64,000 nt of DNA from Daphnia carinata (lineage: Eukaryota; Arthropoda; Branchiopoda; Diplostraca; Daphniidae): NCBI RefSeq assembly GCF_022539665.2, contig NC_081339.1, positions 4,086,517 to 4,150,516 on the forward strand, in the 5' to 3' direction. A program made the translations under genes and the position numbers. Each line of letters starts with the position of its first letter. Position 1 is the stretch's first letter. This document shows, piece after piece, positions 25,816 through 36,407 of the stretch. The notes beneath the pieces were generated by a model. That model made no database searches, was not told the origin of the DNA, and saw nothing but the letters and a program-made list of their open reading frames with translations.

Positions 25816-27324
25816 ATGGGCTGCTTAACTCACGGGGCTCTGGTGCTGTCCGTTCCTGCGCCTTCGTCCGCTAGCCGCCAACATTCTGAATTCGACCGTA
25901 TTCTTCAATGCCGCTGGAAAGAGGCCGCGGATGCAAGCGTCTGCTTTTATCGTTTGAATCGAATCCAGAATAAAATCATCCCCGGGCAGTACCAATTTGT
26001 TGCGCAAGTATAGGAATACTCACATTACTTTCGAGCTAAGTAAATAGAAAAAAGAATTAAACTAAATTTTGGTTACAGTACAATCCGGAAAAATCGAAAC
26101 CAGGATGGAGAAGACCGAGTCAGAATTTGCGGAAGGTCAATCAAAGTTTTGATCCGCTGCAATTTCATTTCAATCAAATTCATGGAAGGGAAGTTGTGAT
26201 GGGTCCTGGAGAACTATTGTTGGATTCCGACAGCGAGGTTGATACGTTTCTAATCATCAACATGAGTCCACTTGAATTTGGTAGTTGCCTGCTAGTTCCA
26301 AGAGTGTCGCAACACATCCCCCAACGTATGACACTTTACGGACTGGAACTCTTGCTAACAACAGTTCTCCGCAGCGCTGACCCGTAAGCAAGCTACGGAA
26401 TTTTATAACAATACTTTCACCATTTCTGAAACTGTTTTTCTATTGCGGTTCAAGTCGTTTCAAAGCCGGATTTAGTAGTCCTGGAGGCTGCGCGTCCATT
26501 AATCACCAACATTACCACCTGTACTACCTACAAGAACAGCTTTATCTTGAAACAGCGGTAAGTATCATTTAAAACATTTCAACCTGGTCCTTTTGGAATA
26601 AACTGTTTCTGTTTCCAGCCAGTTGAACACATTGTTGGTCCTTGCTTTACGTTGAAGGATTACCCAGCCAAAGGATTTGCTTTTCAACTTGACAATGATC
26701 CTACTCAACTGGCCAGGTAAATTTAATTTTTTTTTACGGATGAGCAAGTGAGCCATGGTGTCCTACTTGTTTCGTAACACAGACACGTATTCACCTTGGC
26801 CGATTACATGAGGCAGAACGAAATGGCGCACAATATGTTCATCACACGCGGCACTCGCTTCAAGGGGTTATCGCCCGACTCCTCCGACGACGTCCATCGT
26901 GAAATAATTTACGACACATTACGCGTATTCCTTTGGGCGCGTGAACCTGCTTTCGGTTAGTGATAGTAATAAATGGGAGAACTTACTTAATGATTAATGG
27001 CTTTTTTTATGTTCACCTTTCACCATATGTTTGCGCCCACGTCAAATGCAGGAGCGAAGAAAGATTACGGTGGTATGAATCCCGCCCTGTGCGAGCTGGC
27101 CGGCCATTTGCTCATGACAGGTTAGCGGGAAAAATCCATTTTCTTAAATAAAAATAAAGGTTGGAGGTTAATGTTGAACACTTGTCATAGATCACGAGGA
27201 GTTCGAGGCAACGACAGAAAAAATGGTATCGAATATCTTCGAGAATTTGACAGCGTCATTATTTCAGCGCTTGCTCCCAAAAGTCCCTCAGTTGTTTCAC
27301 GATAGTTGTCGAGATTCCTCCTAG
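25816..27324 (+). CDS. GDPGP1: GDP-D-glucose phosphorylase 1
   Basis: GDPGP1 splits GDP-glucose with phosphate to glucose-1-phosphate and GDP in the cytosol; it is the animal relative of plant VTC2 (GDP-galactose phosphorylase) in the HIT superfamily. Exon 1 (25816-26008) starts MGCLTHGALVLS and ends QYQFVAQ, matching the family's LPGAVGFVAQ region. Following exons give QSFDPLQFHFNQI, INMSPLEFGSCLLVPRVSQH and SINHQHYHLYYL, the HxHxH catalytic segment, then ADYMRQNEMAHNMFITRGT and NPALCELAGHL. The final exon encodes a helical tail ending CRDSS at TAG 27322-27324. A/T-rich sequence with AATAAA-like motifs follows near 27370. No lesion is visible; the length is slightly shorter than in mammals. 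Confidence 0.9.
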
Positions 27325-27478
27325 CAAAATAATGAATTAAACAAATCTTTCCTGTCGCTATTAAAAAAAAATAAACAATAAAAAATAACAGCCAATTGAA
27401 TTTCGGAACGAAACTTTGGTAGCATGACTCAGCGCTAGATGGTGGTCGAATCACGCACAGCTTTTCACGCCGAACTGT

Positions 27479-27777
27479 TTACACCCACAGGGCTCTGTTG
27501 GGAGGACTGGGTGACTCGATAAACGTCTCAGCTAGTAGGCAAAAGTCCATCTCACCCCCCTCGTCTTCGATCGTGGACGCGTAGATTCGCAGTGAGGGGC
27601 CCGATTCGACAATAGATCGGACGAGTAGGACAGTCTTCGTTATAACCTCGACGTTGTTGGCAGTGATCCCTATTTTGTTTCCTAATAATAATAATTTTAA
27701 GCTTAACCAACTGTACACTCTTCACTCGGTTCTTTACCTTTTCTTTTTGCTGTTGATGCGCACTTGTTGTTATTCAT
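27479..27777 (-). CDS. Unknown 80-residue protein, divergent from TMEM86
   Basis: Exon 1 (27777-27738) encodes MNNNKCASTAKRK and ends in phase 1 at a GTAAAG donor. After a 56-bp intron, exon 2 (27681-27479) continues GNKIGITANNVEVITKTVLL and ends with the stop after APPNRALWV-like residues (SPSPPNRALWV). The sum is exactly 81 codons. The basic first 13 residues and the regular alternation of hydrophobic residues suggest a small folded protein. I do not recognise the family. Its start codon lies 37 bp from that of TMEM86 on the other strand, so the two must share a promoter region. Its 3' end faces that of GDPGP1. Confidence 0.68.
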
Positions 27778-27823
27778 TTCTCAAATTCGTCTGGAAGGCG
27801 TAAGATCGTTCGTGATGACGTCA
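27778..27823. promoter_or_regulatory. Shared divergent start region with a CRE-like palindrome
   Basis: Only 37 bp separate the start codons of the minus-strand small gene (27777) and the plus-strand TMEM86 gene (27815). A perfect TGACGTCA, the consensus CREB/ATF site, covers 27816-27823 and overlaps the TMEM86 ATG. With so little space, the promoters or 5' leaders must overlap. Whether the palindrome binds a factor or is only coding sequence cannot be told from this window. Confidence 0.5.
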
Positions 27824-29305
27824 CCAAAACAAGTGGTATGTTGTTGCCAGATTTTTAATTTTCAATGTCACCATCTGTTCCTTTTGTCGTTAAGTGGCCA
27901 GACATGTTGTTTTTAAGCTTAACAAAAATGCGATTGTAATCGTACTCGATCGCCCCGAGGATGGCCTTTGTAACCACGTCACAATTATCTCCGGGTTTTT
28001 TCCTATCGAGTACACGACAATTGTTTGCTTTCTTGGTCAAATTTGATTGCTGTCATATCAAGTGACATGTTCCTCAATCTCTTTTCATGTTTTTTTTTTG
28101 CGTTTAGTTAAAGAGCGTCGGACCGAAATTCGTCCCTTTCTTCAAGACGCTGGCCATCTATTTCGTCGTTTTCATTCCGGAGGAGAATCCTTCGCTTCTG
28201 GCCATGTTTATTAAATGTTTGCCCATCCTAAGTCTCCTACTCTTCGTGCTAATGCACGGTATGAGTCTTGGCAATGAGTGAGTCCACCAATCATGTTTCT
28301 CCTCATCTCGGTGCAGATGTACCCGACCGCCGTCCTGAAGGCTGTTGGTTCACCTTGAATAAAAGAACTAGATTAAAAACATTGTGCTTTTTTTATGGGT
28401 AAATAAAAACAGGTACACGTTTTCGCGTCGCATTTTGATCGGCCTCATCTTTTCCTGCTTGGGCGACGGCCTGCTCGTCTGGCGTGAATTTTTCCTCTAC
28501 GGCATGCTCGCTTTCGGCGTCGGTCACATCTTTTTCATCTCGGCTTTTGGTTTCAAGCCGCTCAACATCCGCTTGGGTATTCCGCTCTACATCGCCTCAA
28601 TGCTCGGTACTTTTCATATTTCTAAAAATAAAAAATTGATTAGATACCGATCTCAAATCGTTTCGCGGGAATAACAAAATAGCGTATGTGATAAGTGCAG
28701 TGTTTGTTTTCAATCAGGTTTCTCCATCTGGCTGCCGCAACAAGCACTGATTTACAAGCTGACCGTCCCTATTTACACGGCACTCCTCGTGACAATGGCG
28801 TGGAGAGCCACAGCCCGTGTCCGCTTCTTTGAGGTGATGATGGCAGATTCTCCGGGATCGATAAAACGGACGGAATAGGAAGGGCGTTGGCTTTCAAATT
28901 TTATTAAAAACATCGATTTTCTTTTGTTTACCACCTAGGATCTGTGGACTTGGACCAAACTTTGCTCATGTGTCGGAGGGTTCCTCTTCGTTATATCCGA
29001 TTCGATCATCGGTTTCCACATGTTTTATTCGCCCATTCCTTACGGCCAAGTATTTATGGAAATAAGCTATTGGAAAATGTTTTACTGACTTGTTTTGCCA
29101 ACAGGTGTTGATAATGACGACTTACTACGCTGCCCAACTAGGCATCGCACTCAGCGTTGTCGATTCGAAAGCGAGTTACATCCGGGAGGAAGAAGAAAGC
29201 CGGAAGAGACAGTTGCTATTGGACGAATCAGAGCAGGAACAAGAATCGATAATCGGAGAGGGCACCGACCTCCGCCACAGACGACTGGGCACTGTTGGAC
29301 ATTAA
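27815..29305 (+). CDS. TMEM86/YhhN-family lysoplasmalogenase
   Basis: The family cleaves the vinyl-ether bond of lysoplasmalogens to give an aldehyde and a glycerophospho-base; the proteins are multi-pass membrane enzymes of the ER. Six exons (27815-27835, 28108-28277, 28413-28606, 28718-28833, 28939-29049, 29105-29305) join in phase into 270 residues. Family marks include FFKTLAIYF near the start, CLPILSLLLFV, the GLIFSCLGDGLLVW segment, FGVGHIFFISAF, and a late FVISDSIIGFHMF followed by MTTYYAAQLGIALS. The Cx..GD and SD pairs inside membrane segments are the conserved acidic positions. The C-terminal 45 residues are charged and Glu-rich, probably cytosolic. It diverges from the small gene at its 5' end. 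Confidence 0.9.
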
Positions 29306-32300
29306 ACGAAGGTCATCTCATTTGCATTCCGAATGCCGAAAAAAGGAAAAAACAGACGACCTGTAACAAATTTTGAATAATTCATTAATCGTCTAGTCTT
29401 TTTTTTCTAGTTGTGATTTAATCAGAATCCATTAGGTTTTCTAAATTCGGATAAGTAACACGTTATATCTTGACCCATAGTTGAATTGTTAAAGGACCTG
29501 CGAAATATCTCTATTACAAAGAAAGTACTGACTTCAATTATCGTTTGTGCATTTCCATCTGCGGGATTGGACGGAACTCGGCGTGAAATTGGATGAATTT
29601 TCTCGGATCGATGACTGTCTGGGGACCTTAAGAGAAACTGGATGGAGGCCCATTTGTTTATTACAGTCGGAGAAACTCACTTGTGTGTCGCAGAACGCAT
29701 TTAACACTAAAGTGAACGTGACGTAAATATCAAACGAGAAGCGGCCTGTAAACAGACAGAATTTGCAATGCGTGTCGTGCGTTCGTGTTTGTTTTATGGG
29801 AACACAAATAGAAATAGGAAGACGTGTGTGTTTTTCAATCTGGCTGGGCCGGAACAAAGGACGCAGAGAGGTCACCGTTTTGTGTGGAAGGTCAATTAAA
29901 AAGGATATTTTGGACAGCTTTGTTGATGAGAACCAACCACACAAATAACAAATGTATACAGCTTTTCCTGAGTCCCTATTCAACCGTCATGTGCGAAAGT
30001 AACGGCCAAAATCGAAATAAAGGATTCTTCCAATAAAAAAGAAACGTGACGTGAAAACATGCCTTTATAACGCCATTGTATATACAGTAAAAATAGAAAT
30101 GTTTAAGCTTAGCGCGTGAATATAAAGCAATGTAAACCCGAGAAACCCCCATGAAGATTGTCCGCCTAATAACGTGACTTGCTAACGATCGATCTGCTCT
30201 GACATAAAAATGTATCACACTTTCTCTCAAGAACTATTCGTAATCTAGGTGATGCTTGTCGGTCTTGAGGATGTTTGGAACACTCGATAAATAGACGAAA
30301 AAATGCTACTGACCATGAGGGAATTAATTTACTTACATTAAATGATAATAGCGGAACAGCGACAGATTCCCAACGTTGTGACGCATATGCTGACATTGCA
30401 CAACCTAACACACAATTACACGTTACGATGAGGTGCACAATTGTAGGTACTGTAACGGTTTCACTGGGTTAAGGCTTGTATTGACACATAGACAAGATGC
30501 AGTACACCAAAACACACTCGACGATAGGCTACAGAACGACGACTATCACGAAACAACAGCTCGGCTACTCATTGAATAACTAACCTGACTACTGTTCAAC
30601 TAACTCAACTACTCTACTATTAACTACCAACTACTCCTCTGACTTGTTACTCCTATCATCATACGATACGCGACAAAGTCCATTGGCGCTACAGTACGTA
30701 ATGGCCAGTTCTCGGAGCTGCCGAAACTTGAATCACTTTACGTGATTAAACCAAATGAACACGGCGGCCCGACTGGATCTTGCTATGTCCCTCGTTTATA
30801 ATGTAACGAATCGTCTAGCGAAGCCTCTTCTTACCTTTCTTTTTCAAATAGACTAGAATTTTATACCTGTAACCTTTTTAACTTAAAGCCTTCATTTACT
30901 AACCTAGTTCTAAAAACTCCCTTAAGAATACAACAAATCATGAAGACATGTCTCGGCACGTCAGCTAAAAATAGATTTATTTTGGTTGGTCTGAGATTGC
31001 CGGAAATGGCCTAAAATTGCCCGACCGATTTTTAGCTATCGTTCAAATTCGTCCGATACCGTCCGAATTTGCCCGCCTATACCCCTCCATGGCGCCCAAG
31101 ATCGCCCGATTCCGCCCGATATTGCCGCCTATCTTTTAACATTGTGCCTATGGTCCTCACAGTCGATGGCTAACATATAAAAAGCCATCGACAACTAGCA
31201 GTAGTTAGTCGTCCCTTGAGAGAGCTATCACGTGAGTACCTCAGCATCCTTCTGAGCCGCTACCTCCTCCTCACAAGCTGAAGCGTAAGTCCCCTTCTTA
31301 GTCATATTCGCTACTTGTCTTAGTTGCCCCTTAGTAGTGTATGCCCAAGTAAGTGTTACGTAATTTTAGGACTACGCCTCTTACCTGCTCCCTTGATTGA
31401 CTACTTGTGGTATTTTAATACACGTTTCAAAACACGTATTGTCTTGTGCTTACCTATACGCGACATAGTGAGTAGCAGCGCCGCGTTAGTTTTATTTTTC
31501 CCGTATTGGAGGCAACATGACAACGTGTGTCCTCCTTTACAATAACATGTTCCACAGCTAGTTGTTCCTTCCCATTACATCTCTTTTAATGAGACAAATT
31601 CCTAAATGCTCTAATACATCTTAACTATAGGAAGTAATCGAATAATACCGTGTTCGATTCTATTTCGAGTGTTATTATAATTCTTCATTTCCCCGTACCA
31701 TAAAAAAAATGAAACACAAAGAGTTTGGAACAGAATCCGTTTATTAATGAAACGAAAAGAAATTACAATTCAAATACTGACAACTGACGCCCGACTTTGT
31801 TTTCTTATAGCGCTCCACGAAAATTGATCGACTCATTTAAGGGTTGAAATCCCCCGTAAAGGTAGTTGATTCACTGCCTTATTCTTTAAGAAAACATGTA
31901 ATTTCTTCCATCGCCTTCTTCCGGCGATTGTAAACAAGTTTTGAAGTTATCGGCAAGCACTTTTAACGAATATAAGTGCAAAACCGATCACACTCTTCAC
32001 AAGCTCACGAACTCACTGAAAGAGAACAATTTTCATAGAAAATACACGAACAAAAATCACGCGGAAATGAACAGCACCGTTTACGGGTTCGCCAATCAAT
32101 TCCGTAGGATTGCCACAGGGCAAAACGTCAAGGTGTCATATTGTTGATTGACAAAACAATCATTGAATGCATTTAACTTAAAAAACAAAAGAAGAAAGTC
32201 TGCAATAAGTTGGTGAAGAGTAGGGTTTGAAATGCACTTTTATTTAATAGATCGTTTTCCGAAAAACGAAGGTAATTCAAGCCACATGGTCTGCGAAGTT

Positions 32301-32329
32301 GAAAAACCTTATTTACGAAAAAGAACCTA
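29306..32329. other. Intergenic, 3 kb, with possible transposon-derived promoter
   Basis: No coding exon is supported. 29306 to about 30100 probably includes the TMEM86 3' end. 30440-31560 looks repeat-derived: a TATA box inside a hairpin (31162-31192), a C-rich tract of recurring CGCCCGAT/CGTCCGAT words (31015-31130), and TGTAACGG near 30450 facing TTTACA near 31543. I cannot show target duplications or long terminal repeats, so I do not name an element. The frames at 31324-31545 and 31941-32147 are unrecognised. Confidence 0.4.
31162..31192 (+). promoter_or_regulatory. TATA box in the loop of a perfect hairpin
   Basis: GTCGATGGCT (31162-31171) and AGCCATCGAC (31183-31192) are perfect inverted arms of 10 bp. 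The 11-base loop contains TATAAAA (31176-31182). A purine/pyrimidine-mixed start region follows about 25-35 bases later. This looks like a core promoter, possibly that of a solo LTR or another decayed element, because no gene start follows within reach. Confidence 0.5.
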
Positions 32330-33727
32330 TTAAATAAAGCTGATTTCAGTCCACACCTCTTGCCCACTTTCAAGATCCACGTCCGGTTTTGCTTCACTGA
32401 GCTTTTGCATCGTTTTCTGATGCTGTTCAGTTCCAGATTCCGTGATTAAGGTGCTCCGGTAAGTCCCGCAAGAAGTGGGGAACGCCATCGCTGTCGGCCT
32501 ATTTCTTTGCGAAGACACGGGACCGTTCAACACGGGTCTTGATGGATGCATCTGATCAGCCCCTTTTTCAGGTGGCACTCGAGATTGGTGTTTATCGGCT
32601 TGACAGCCCTCGTTTCGGTTAACGTGTGGGGCATAGTAGGCATTCTGTTGGGCTTGACCAAGGTCCTTTCTAGCATTCCCGCACGGAGATGGCATCACTG
32701 CACGTTCGTGTTTTTGCGAGTAATTTGTCCCCATTGTTGTTGACAACTTGGCCTGTTCTGCCTGGCTCTTTTCCTCTTGAGCTTGGTATTGCTTCAGTTC
32801 ATGGTTTATAACGCCGAATAGGTTACGAAACCGCTGGTTTTGTGCCTCCAACTGCATGACACGGTGCCGTAGAAATGCGTTTTCTCTGACCGTTTCTTCA
32901 TACGAATGCTCGAAGCGCGCAGAGTCTTTCGTTTTGTCCGGCAGTTCAATGCGTGGTGGAGATGGAACTTTGTGGTGCTGGTGTTGCTGGGTGTTGGTGT
33001 TGGTGTTGCTGGGCCCTTGTGGTGGACACGTATTTTGGTTTGATTGGAAGCCCAACTTGGCGGCCCGTTGTTGTAGATGATCGTTACCAACGTTGTATAT
33101 CGGCTGGAAGTATTCTGGCGTACTGGGGTTTTTATGGCTGTAATTATGCGGATTCCGGTTACCAAATGCTGGGGAATTTTCAGGGAATTCGTACCGCGTC
33201 TGGGGTTGGATGGCCGTTTCTGGGGTTCGTGGCAATGGCAACCGAGACTTTTTAAGCAGGGGTTGGGGGGGATAATGACAAGCAAAAGTTCTGGTCAGGA
33301 GCGCCTCGAAAAACGAAACAAATTCGGTGAAGTATGACAAAATTTTGAATGTCAGTTGTATACTCGAAGACGGCAACGGAGGGCTGGGCCCTTGTGGTGG
33401 ACACGTATTCTGGTTTGATTGGAAGCCCAACGTGGCGGCCGGTTGCGGTAGATGGTTGTTACCAACGTTATATATAGGCTGGTTGCATACTGGTGTAACG
33501 GGCGTACCGGGGTTGTTATGGCGGTAGTTATGCGGATTCCGGTTACCAGATGCTGCGGAATTCCCAGGGAATCCGTAACGCGACTGTGGTTGGATGGCCG
33601 TTTCTGGGATTGGTGGTATTGGCAACCGGGGCCTTTTAAGCAGGGGTTGGGGGGGTTTATGAACAACGTAGGTTCCTGTCAGGACCGTCACGAAAAACGA
33701 AACAAATCCAGTGAAGTATGACAACAT
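32330..33727 (-). CDS. Orphan 465-residue protein with internal tandem duplication and coiled coil
   Basis: A single open frame with ATG at 33727. The N-terminus MLSYFTGFVSFFVTVLTGTY is a signal peptide or signal anchor, then Pro-rich sequence (KPPQPLLKRPRLPIPPIPET) and NPHNYRHNNPGTP. Residues 129 to about 245 repeat residues 1 to about 120, including the hydrophobic start, where the copy has Ile for Met (ILSYFTEFVSFF). The linker SSIQLTFK before it is the copied former 5' leader, now translated. After the repeats come a His/Asn/Gln microsatellite stretch (NTNTNTQQHQHH), a coiled coil (RENAFLRHRVMQLEAQNQRF) and a polar tail. I recognise no family. The intact long frame after duplication argues for a real gene, possibly lineage-restricted. 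Confidence 0.65.
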   Translation of the reverse strand: MLSYFTGFVSFFVTVLTGTYVVHKPPQPLLKRPRLPIPPIPETAIQPQSRYGFPGNSAASGNRNPHNYRHNNPGTPVTPVCNQPIYNVGNNHLPQPAATLGFQSNQNTCPPQGPSPPLPSSSIQLTFKILSYFTEFVSFFEALLTRTFACHYPPQPLLKKSRLPLPRTPETAIQPQTRYEFPENSPAFGNRNPHNYSHKNPSTPEYFQPIYNVGNDHLQQRAAKLGFQSNQNTCPPQGPSNTNTNTQQHQHHKVPSPPRIELPDKTKDSARFEHSYEETVRENAFLRHRVMQLEAQNQRFRNLFGVINHELKQYQAQEEKSQAEQAKLSTTMGTNYSQKHERAVMPSPCGNARKDLGQAQQNAYYAPHVNRNEGCQADKHQSRVPPEKGADQMHPSRPVLNGPVSSQRNRPTAMAFPTSCGTYRSTLITESGTEQHQKTMQKLSEAKPDVDLESGQEVWTEISFI

Positions 33728-33760
33728 TTTGAATGACTGTTGTTTTCTCGAAAAGAATTT
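33008..33760. repeat. Tandem duplication of about 380 bp inside the orphan gene
   Basis: About 33008-33370 and 33383-33760 are direct copies. Both begin GCTGGGCCCTTGTGGTGGAC and run to a segment TTTTGAATG…GTTGT…CTCGAA. The two start positions, CAT at 33725-33727 and its altered copy AAT at 33341-33343, are 384 bp apart, exactly 128 codons; the left ends differ by 9 bp, again a multiple of three. The frame is kept in both copies. Confidence 0.88.
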
Positions 33761-34283
33761 GAATTAAAAAAATGGCATCACGCGATGGTTTTAAGTAGTA
33801 ATCGGCTTGGCTCCAGCGCATTTCCTTTGGAGATGTGGTACGTTTTTTTAATTTTAAAAATTTCGATTAAACATAATAACATTCAATTATACCTTTTCTT
33901 AAAGTTAAATTTATTTCACATAGTGTTCAAATCATGAATCAATTTAGAAATAATAGTAAATATGATAAATATCGGTAAAATCATCATTGGTGATTATGGC
34001 TATACCAATGCATATGGATGGTATTAATGCAATCTCGTTGTTACTAGCGCCATCTGGTGTTGTAAAAAAACTTAATTAATAAGTATCAATGCTTTTATTG
34101 GCTTTACGTTTAAATATATTGCGCCATGCTTCGTGAAAGAAAAAAGACAAATGGCATGTGGATTGGTGTAAATACAAAAAAAAAATTCGCCAAGTAATTA
34201 CATTTGATTCAGATTTTGGGCTTTTCATTTTGATTGTCGCTCGGTTGTTGCACGTTGACGAGCGTTCCAGCCTGTCCAGCACT

Positions 34284-35374
34284 TTAAGGTAGAGTAGGTT
34301 TCTTGAAAATATTTAACGTCCTTTCTGTTGAACTTTTACCTTTCTCTGTCCATATTGTACCGTTCCAGCACCACCTTCCCTTACAGACTTCATTGCTCGC
34401 AGTAGTTGATGATGTCTTCTGAGTCGTTGCAACTGGAACAGATCTCGATGTAGAAGACATTGGTGGTCGCGAAGGAGTCGGAGCTGGCGTAGGAGGACGT
34501 GGTGGAACTGGAGCAGGCTGGAAGGGGAAAGGAGCTGGAGGTCGTAGAGGAGCTTGAACGGAAGGCCAGGCAGGATAATAAGCTGGCGTTGAAGGACGGA
34601 CCTGTGGGGGAGCTTGCATTGGAGGACGGACTTGCGCTGGAACTGGTGCTGGAGGACGAACATGTGAGGGAACTTGCATGGGAGGACGGGCCTGTGCTGG
34701 AACTTGCATTGGAGGACGAACCTGTGCTGGAACTTGCATGGGAGGACGGACCTGGACTGGAACTTGTATTGCAGGACGTACCTGTACCGGAACTTGCACT
34801 GGAGAAAGTATCTGTGCTGGAACTTGCATAGATGGATGGACAGGAACTTGTGCTGGTATTTGAGGCCGGACTTGATTTTGGACCAGAGATGGTACTGGAA
34901 CGACAGGCCGGGAGGTCGTAGAGATCGTTGTTGTTTTCACGGCAGGTGGCTTTGAAGTGATTGGTTGCGGACGCCCACTTGAATAATCGCAATCAACCCA
35001 CACCCAAGCTGGCTGATTTCCTTTCTTCGTCTTCTCAGTCTCACTTTTTATCAAACATTTGCCCGGCCCCCTCTTCTTGAATTGTCCGTCAATTTTCAAA
35101 GGCTTTTGGGTGGTCGTAGGCCGTTTCGTTGTACTGATCATAATTAGATCACCGTTACTATAAACGCAATCAACCCATTCCCAGGATGGACTTTTGCCTG
35201 CCTTCGATTCACTTTGCACTCGACATTTGCCCGTTCCTTTATTTTTCCAATGTCCGTTTGCCATCGCCACCAGAACACAGGTGTAAATCAACACAACCTG
35301 TTTGATTACAACGGTAAACAAAAATGAGTAACACTACTTTCATAATCATAGCATATCTTTACCGAATATTTCAT
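34284..35374 (-). CDS. Secreted Pro-rich repeat protein with two WxWVDC modules
   Basis: A 12-base first exon (35374-35363, MKYS) splices in phase 0 to 35297-34284, giving the signal peptide MKYSVVLIYTCVLVAMANG. Two related modules of about 45 residues follow: GTGKCRVQSES…PSWEWVDCVYS and GPGKCLIKSET…PAWVWVDCDYS, each with two Cys. A Thr-rich linker leads to about 130 residues of Pro-rich repeats, the core being the decapeptide QVRPPMQVPA, about eight times, then Pro/Ser-rich sequence. A short C-terminal part has CKGRWCWNGTIW. The arrangement suggests a secreted matrix, mucus or cuticle protein with small disulphide modules on a stiff extended rod. I do not recognise the modules. Without the tiny first exon the next in-frame start would lie inside the intron. 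Confidence 0.75.
34560..34860 (-). repeat. 30-bp tandem repeat encoding QVRPPMQVPA
   Basis: Inside the Pro-rich secreted gene, a 30-bp unit (on the plus strand GGAGGACGAACCTGTGCTGG and then AACTTGCATT) recurs with a few changes about eight times. Each unit encodes one decapeptide. The antisense frame is also open through the repeat, but encodes only low-complexity sequence. Confidence 0.8.
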
Positions 35375-36407
35375 GGTGAAGGTGACCGCTTGCTTGTGAC
35401 TGGACAAATGCTACGAGATGGAATGTGTCGATAACGATGCTTACTATCTATTTATACATAAAGCTCTTACCAAAACAGGCTCGCCATATGCCGTCAAGGT
35501 TATTGATTGACAGATATCATTTGAAAACTTTCGTTTTCTCGTTGATTTCTTTTTACCTAGATAATACCGTTATGTAAGTCATTTCCGCTAACATTGCATG
35601 AACCGAACGCGCACGACTTTTCCTTTTGCCAAGCAAAAGATGTGGCTGATGAAATTGGATGTTTTTAAGTAAAAATGGCTCTATTGACAGGGAGTTTACA
35701 ATGTGACAGCCGAACAGAAGATCTGACGTCAAGGTTATCGTTTGTTAGCCTTAACTTTGTTAGCGATATAGGGCTTCTTTAAAACGAATGGAAATTCTGC
35801 TTGTGATGGCTTTCCTTTTCGTTGAAAAGGTTAGACTGCGAAATACAATCTTGAAAAGAATTTCGCAATCCAATTGAAAAATATATTTGAAAGTTTATAT
35901 CGATTCGTTCAAATGATTTACACATACCGCTATCCATTCCACAAATGGTGGAAACATGTTTAATCAGACGACAATATTCCTTTTGTTATCCGAACATCAG
36001 ACACAGCGGAGATTGAGGGAATCCTTAGAAGGATGGACGTGAACGGCATTGGAATAATTTCACGCGAGTCAAAAGCCGTACACACGCCCCCCGAAAAGCG
36101 TGAATAGCAGATAGAGCCTTCCTTTTGTGCAATCTCTTCTGAAACTTAATTGGGGAGGGATTAAATCAATCAAGAATCACAGCTTGGCTTTTCAGAAGGC
36201 CTTTCATGAAAGCCAAGTGGAGCAGGAAAGACACGCTTATCAAATGTGAAAAACGATTTCAAATCATTGTGAGGAAACTGTGGAAGCCTTTGACACAAGG
36301 AAGCGACACATAAAATTTTTATTTTGCATGTTTTCATAAGACTAATTCAGAAAATGGAATTTTTAAAATGAGAAGGATGCGAGCAGCATCAAAGAGAGAA
36401 GGAGTCA
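35375..36407. other. Intergenic, no gene seen
   Basis: About 1 kb between two minus-strand genes. It should contain the promoter of the Pro-rich gene: minus-strand TATTTATACATA-like sequence near 35450 (plus CTATTTATACATAAAGC) lies about 80 bases upstream of its ATG and may serve as an AT-rich TATA element. No exon is supported. Confidence 0.4.

Noticed and set aside
34313-34992. Long antisense and alternate-frame open frames over the Pro-rich gene
   Set aside because: They shadow the 30-bp coding repeat; only the chosen frame has a signal peptide, Cys modules and sensible splicing.
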